The notes under the pieces were generated by a model, which had not been told where the DNA came from, did no database searches, and saw only the letters and a list, made by a program, of their open reading frames with translations. Positions 35,201-38,200 of a stretch of 64,000 bases of DNA are shown here, piece by piece. A program made the translations under genes and the position numbers. This DNA is from Eunapius fragilis (lineage: Eukaryota; Porifera; Demospongiae; Spongillida; Spongillidae), in NCBI GenBank assembly GCA_963681505.1, contig OY811975.1, forward strand, positions 5,881,490 to 5,945,489, in the 5' to 3' direction. Position 1 is the first letter of the stretch. Each line of letters begins with the position of its first letter.

Positions 35201-38200
35201 CGTCAAGTGCCAGTAGATCCAGCAGCGACATCACCTCCCAAATACTTCTGGGGTTACAGGCCATGCAGAGTGAGCTAGTATCTGTTAGGCGGAGCCAAGA
35301 TGACGCTGCCCTGTTAGCGCGTCAGAATCAGGAAGAGCTGCAGAGTGTACGTCAGGGTCAGGATGAGACGGCGCGGATGGTGCGGGAGAGCCAAATTGAG
35401 TCCGCGCGGATTTTGGCTAAAGGGAAGAAGCCGATGTACACTTTCAAGAAGAAAGGGAACGAGATACAGTCCGCGTTTATTGACAGAGTGACGGAGCGGG
35501 TGGTGTCGACGGCAGCGCGCGTAGAAAGAGCAACAGCAGCAAATCAGACAATCAGAGGCAAAGGACACCCCTGTAGTAGGCAGCCCTTTATCCGTAGTCC
35601 CTAATGGGGTAGGCAAGAAGCGGCTAGTGGTGAACCTGAGACATGTTAATGGATTCCTCTGGAAACAAATATGAAGATCTGCGTGTGGCGATAATGATGT
35701 TTGTGAAAGGTGAGTGGATGTTTTCATTTGATCTTAAGTTGGGATATCACCATGTTGATGTGGCCCAGCATCATCGTAAGTACCTTGGTTTTGAATGGGG
35801 TGGGGTCACTTTCACGTCTGTGGTGCTACCATTTGGCTTATCGTCTGCACCATATGTCTTCACCAAGATGATGCGTCCTTCAGTGTGCTTATGGCGAAGC
35901 AAGGGCATTAAAGCAATCGTGTATCTAGACGATGGTATTGTTTCCTCTCAGAATGAGAGCAGTGCAAAAGCATCTACTGCATGGGTAAGGGACACCCTAG
36001 ATAAGGCGGGTTGGGTTTGCAATGAGACTAAGTCAGTATGGGTGCCAACTCAAGAGCTCTGTTGGCTGGGGTTTAACCTGAAGGTGTAAAGAGAGCATTT
36101 CGGTGCCAGAGGAAAAAGTTAGGGCACTGCAAGCATAGCCTTAAGGTGGCAATTAAGATGTCTAGCCTGGTAGCTAAGGCAATCGCTAGCCTGATAGGCA
36201 GAATTGTATCCATGAGTTTAGCATTGGGCCCATAACCAGGCTCAAGACATGGGCATTGTATGCCCTGTTGGAATCTAGACAGGCATGGTGTGATGTTTTA
36301 CTCATCACACAAGAAGCAGGCGAAGAGTTGAGGTTTTGGGTTGAGTGTTTTGATCAGTTTAATTCACAACCAATATGGCATAGCCCAGCAGCAGTGAGAT
36401 GTGTTTACTCTGATGCTAGTGACACTGGGTATGGTGGGTACACAGTAGAACATGGTATGCAGGTTGCACAGGGTAATCTGATGAAGCTGTGCAGAGCTCT
36501 ACATGGAGGGAGCTAGTGGCAGTAGGGAGGGTACTAGAAGCCGTGGCACACAAGCTGAGAAATTTAAGGGTGCGTTGGTTCACTGATAATCAAAATGTGG
36601 TGCGCATTTTGCAAGTGGGTAGTGCTAAGTCACACATTCAAGTAGAGGCTTTAAAAGTGTTTAAAGCTTGTATCCAATACAACATTCAGCTAGAGCCTGA
36701 ATGGATACCCAGGGAAAAGAATAAACTTGCCGACTATGTCAGTCGTATTGAAGACTATGATGATTGGCAACTAGATCCTTCGGTGTTTGCGGTGTTGAAT
36801 GTGTTATGGGGACCACATTCTGTGGACAGATTTGCATCATCGTAAAACACACAACTTGTGCGGTTCAATTCACGTTTGCATCTCCTGGGACTGAGGCAGT
36901 GGATACATTTACGGTAGACTGGCAAGGGGAGAACAACTGGTGGTGTCCACCACCTACCCTTGTACCAAGAGTTATAAGGCATATGGAGACATGTAAAGCC
37001 CATGGGACACCAGTAGTTCCATGTTGAGAATCAGCCCCCTTCTGGCCGTTACTGTAGTCAGAAGGCGAAGGTTGGGCACCTTTTATTGTGGACACACGGT
37101 CATTGCCACTGTCAGAGTGGTTTGCCAAACCTGGTAGATCAGGTGAGCAGTTGTTTAAAGGGAAGTTTCCCAATAGTACTATGCTTGCAGTGCGTATTGA
37201 CTTTGTGGGCAGTAGTACAGCAGAAGCCAACGCCGGTGTGGAAGATAGACTTTTCACGAGGCATGGCCATTGGAAGTCTGAATCAGCCAAAGATGATTAC
37301 GTGAAAGACTCTCTTGATCGCCGTTTAAAAGTGTCTAAAGGTCTGGGCATTTAACCTTGACCCGTTCTTTGGTTCTCTATCTGGCTGTAAGTGTTTGCAG
37401 GCGTGCACAACGACGCTAAACCAATTCAGTGTCATGGGAGGGAGAGATGAGGGTGGCAGGCGTGCTGTGGACAATGGATGGGAGGGAGATATACGTTTCT
37501 GTCGTTTGTACGGAGTTAAATTAGACAGAAACTAAGCTCCCTCCCAATGCGATTGGTCAGACAGCATGTGGCGGCCACGTGGGTATGGTATTTATAGGGT
37601 GGAAGGGCGTAACAGTTCAATCTAAGCGTATGTGCACGACTGAGAACTTTTCCCCAAGAGTGTTGTATGTTTCACATAACGCAGGCACGGAAGCTGGAAA
37701 AGATGTTCCTTAACCAGAGAGCAGATCATGAAGTCTTGGCACTGGAGGGGGGTGGCGGCGGAACATTGTGTTGTTTTGTTTGTGAGCGGTGCTTGTTGGT
37801 CTTTTTCCTACTGTGTGGATTTTTCCCACTGGGTTTTCCCACAGAGGTTTTTTTCCATGCAGGTGTATGGGCCCACTCAGCTAAATTAACTATGTGTTTT
37901 GGCCCCCGCTCTGTGTGTGTGTATGTTGCAGTTGTGGTGGAAGGAGGTCATGGATGTGGTTGGGATGTGTTGAGGTGGATGTTGTATGTCTATGTGGCTG
38001 TAAGTGTTTGCAGGCGTGCACAACGACGCTAAACCAATTCAGTGTCATGGGAGGGGGAGGTGAGGGTGGCGGGCGTGCTGTGGACAATGGATGGGAGGGA
38101 GCTATTGTAGTGTCATCAGTACCCCTGTACGGTCATTAAATGGAATAGCGCAATATGTACGCAGCGTGCAAGGATGAAATGAACGAAATGAATGCTAGCT

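Larger units (their letters stand above)
34995..38100 (+). mobile_element. PAT-like element 3, internally deleted
   Basis: This is the same family as element 1. A1 is 34995-35150, B1 is about 37389-37490, A2 is 37490-37652 and B2 is about 38002-38100. Internal deletions removed the rest of gag with its zinc knuckle, and everything from the end of the methyltransferase region to the last 50 residues of the recombinase. Point frameshifts occur too. The complete set of split repeats is retained, as expected for a copy that may once have been mobilised in trans. Confidence 0.88.
34876..38149. mobile_element. TIR element split by PAT element 3
   Basis: GCTATTCCATT...GTACAGGGGTACTGATG at 34876-34911 is the inverted complement of CATCAGTACCCCTGTAC...AATGGAATAGC at 38113-38149. 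These look like the ends of a short MITE whose middle received PAT element 3. About 120 bp on the left and 50 bp on the right belong to the MITE. Confidence 0.65.
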
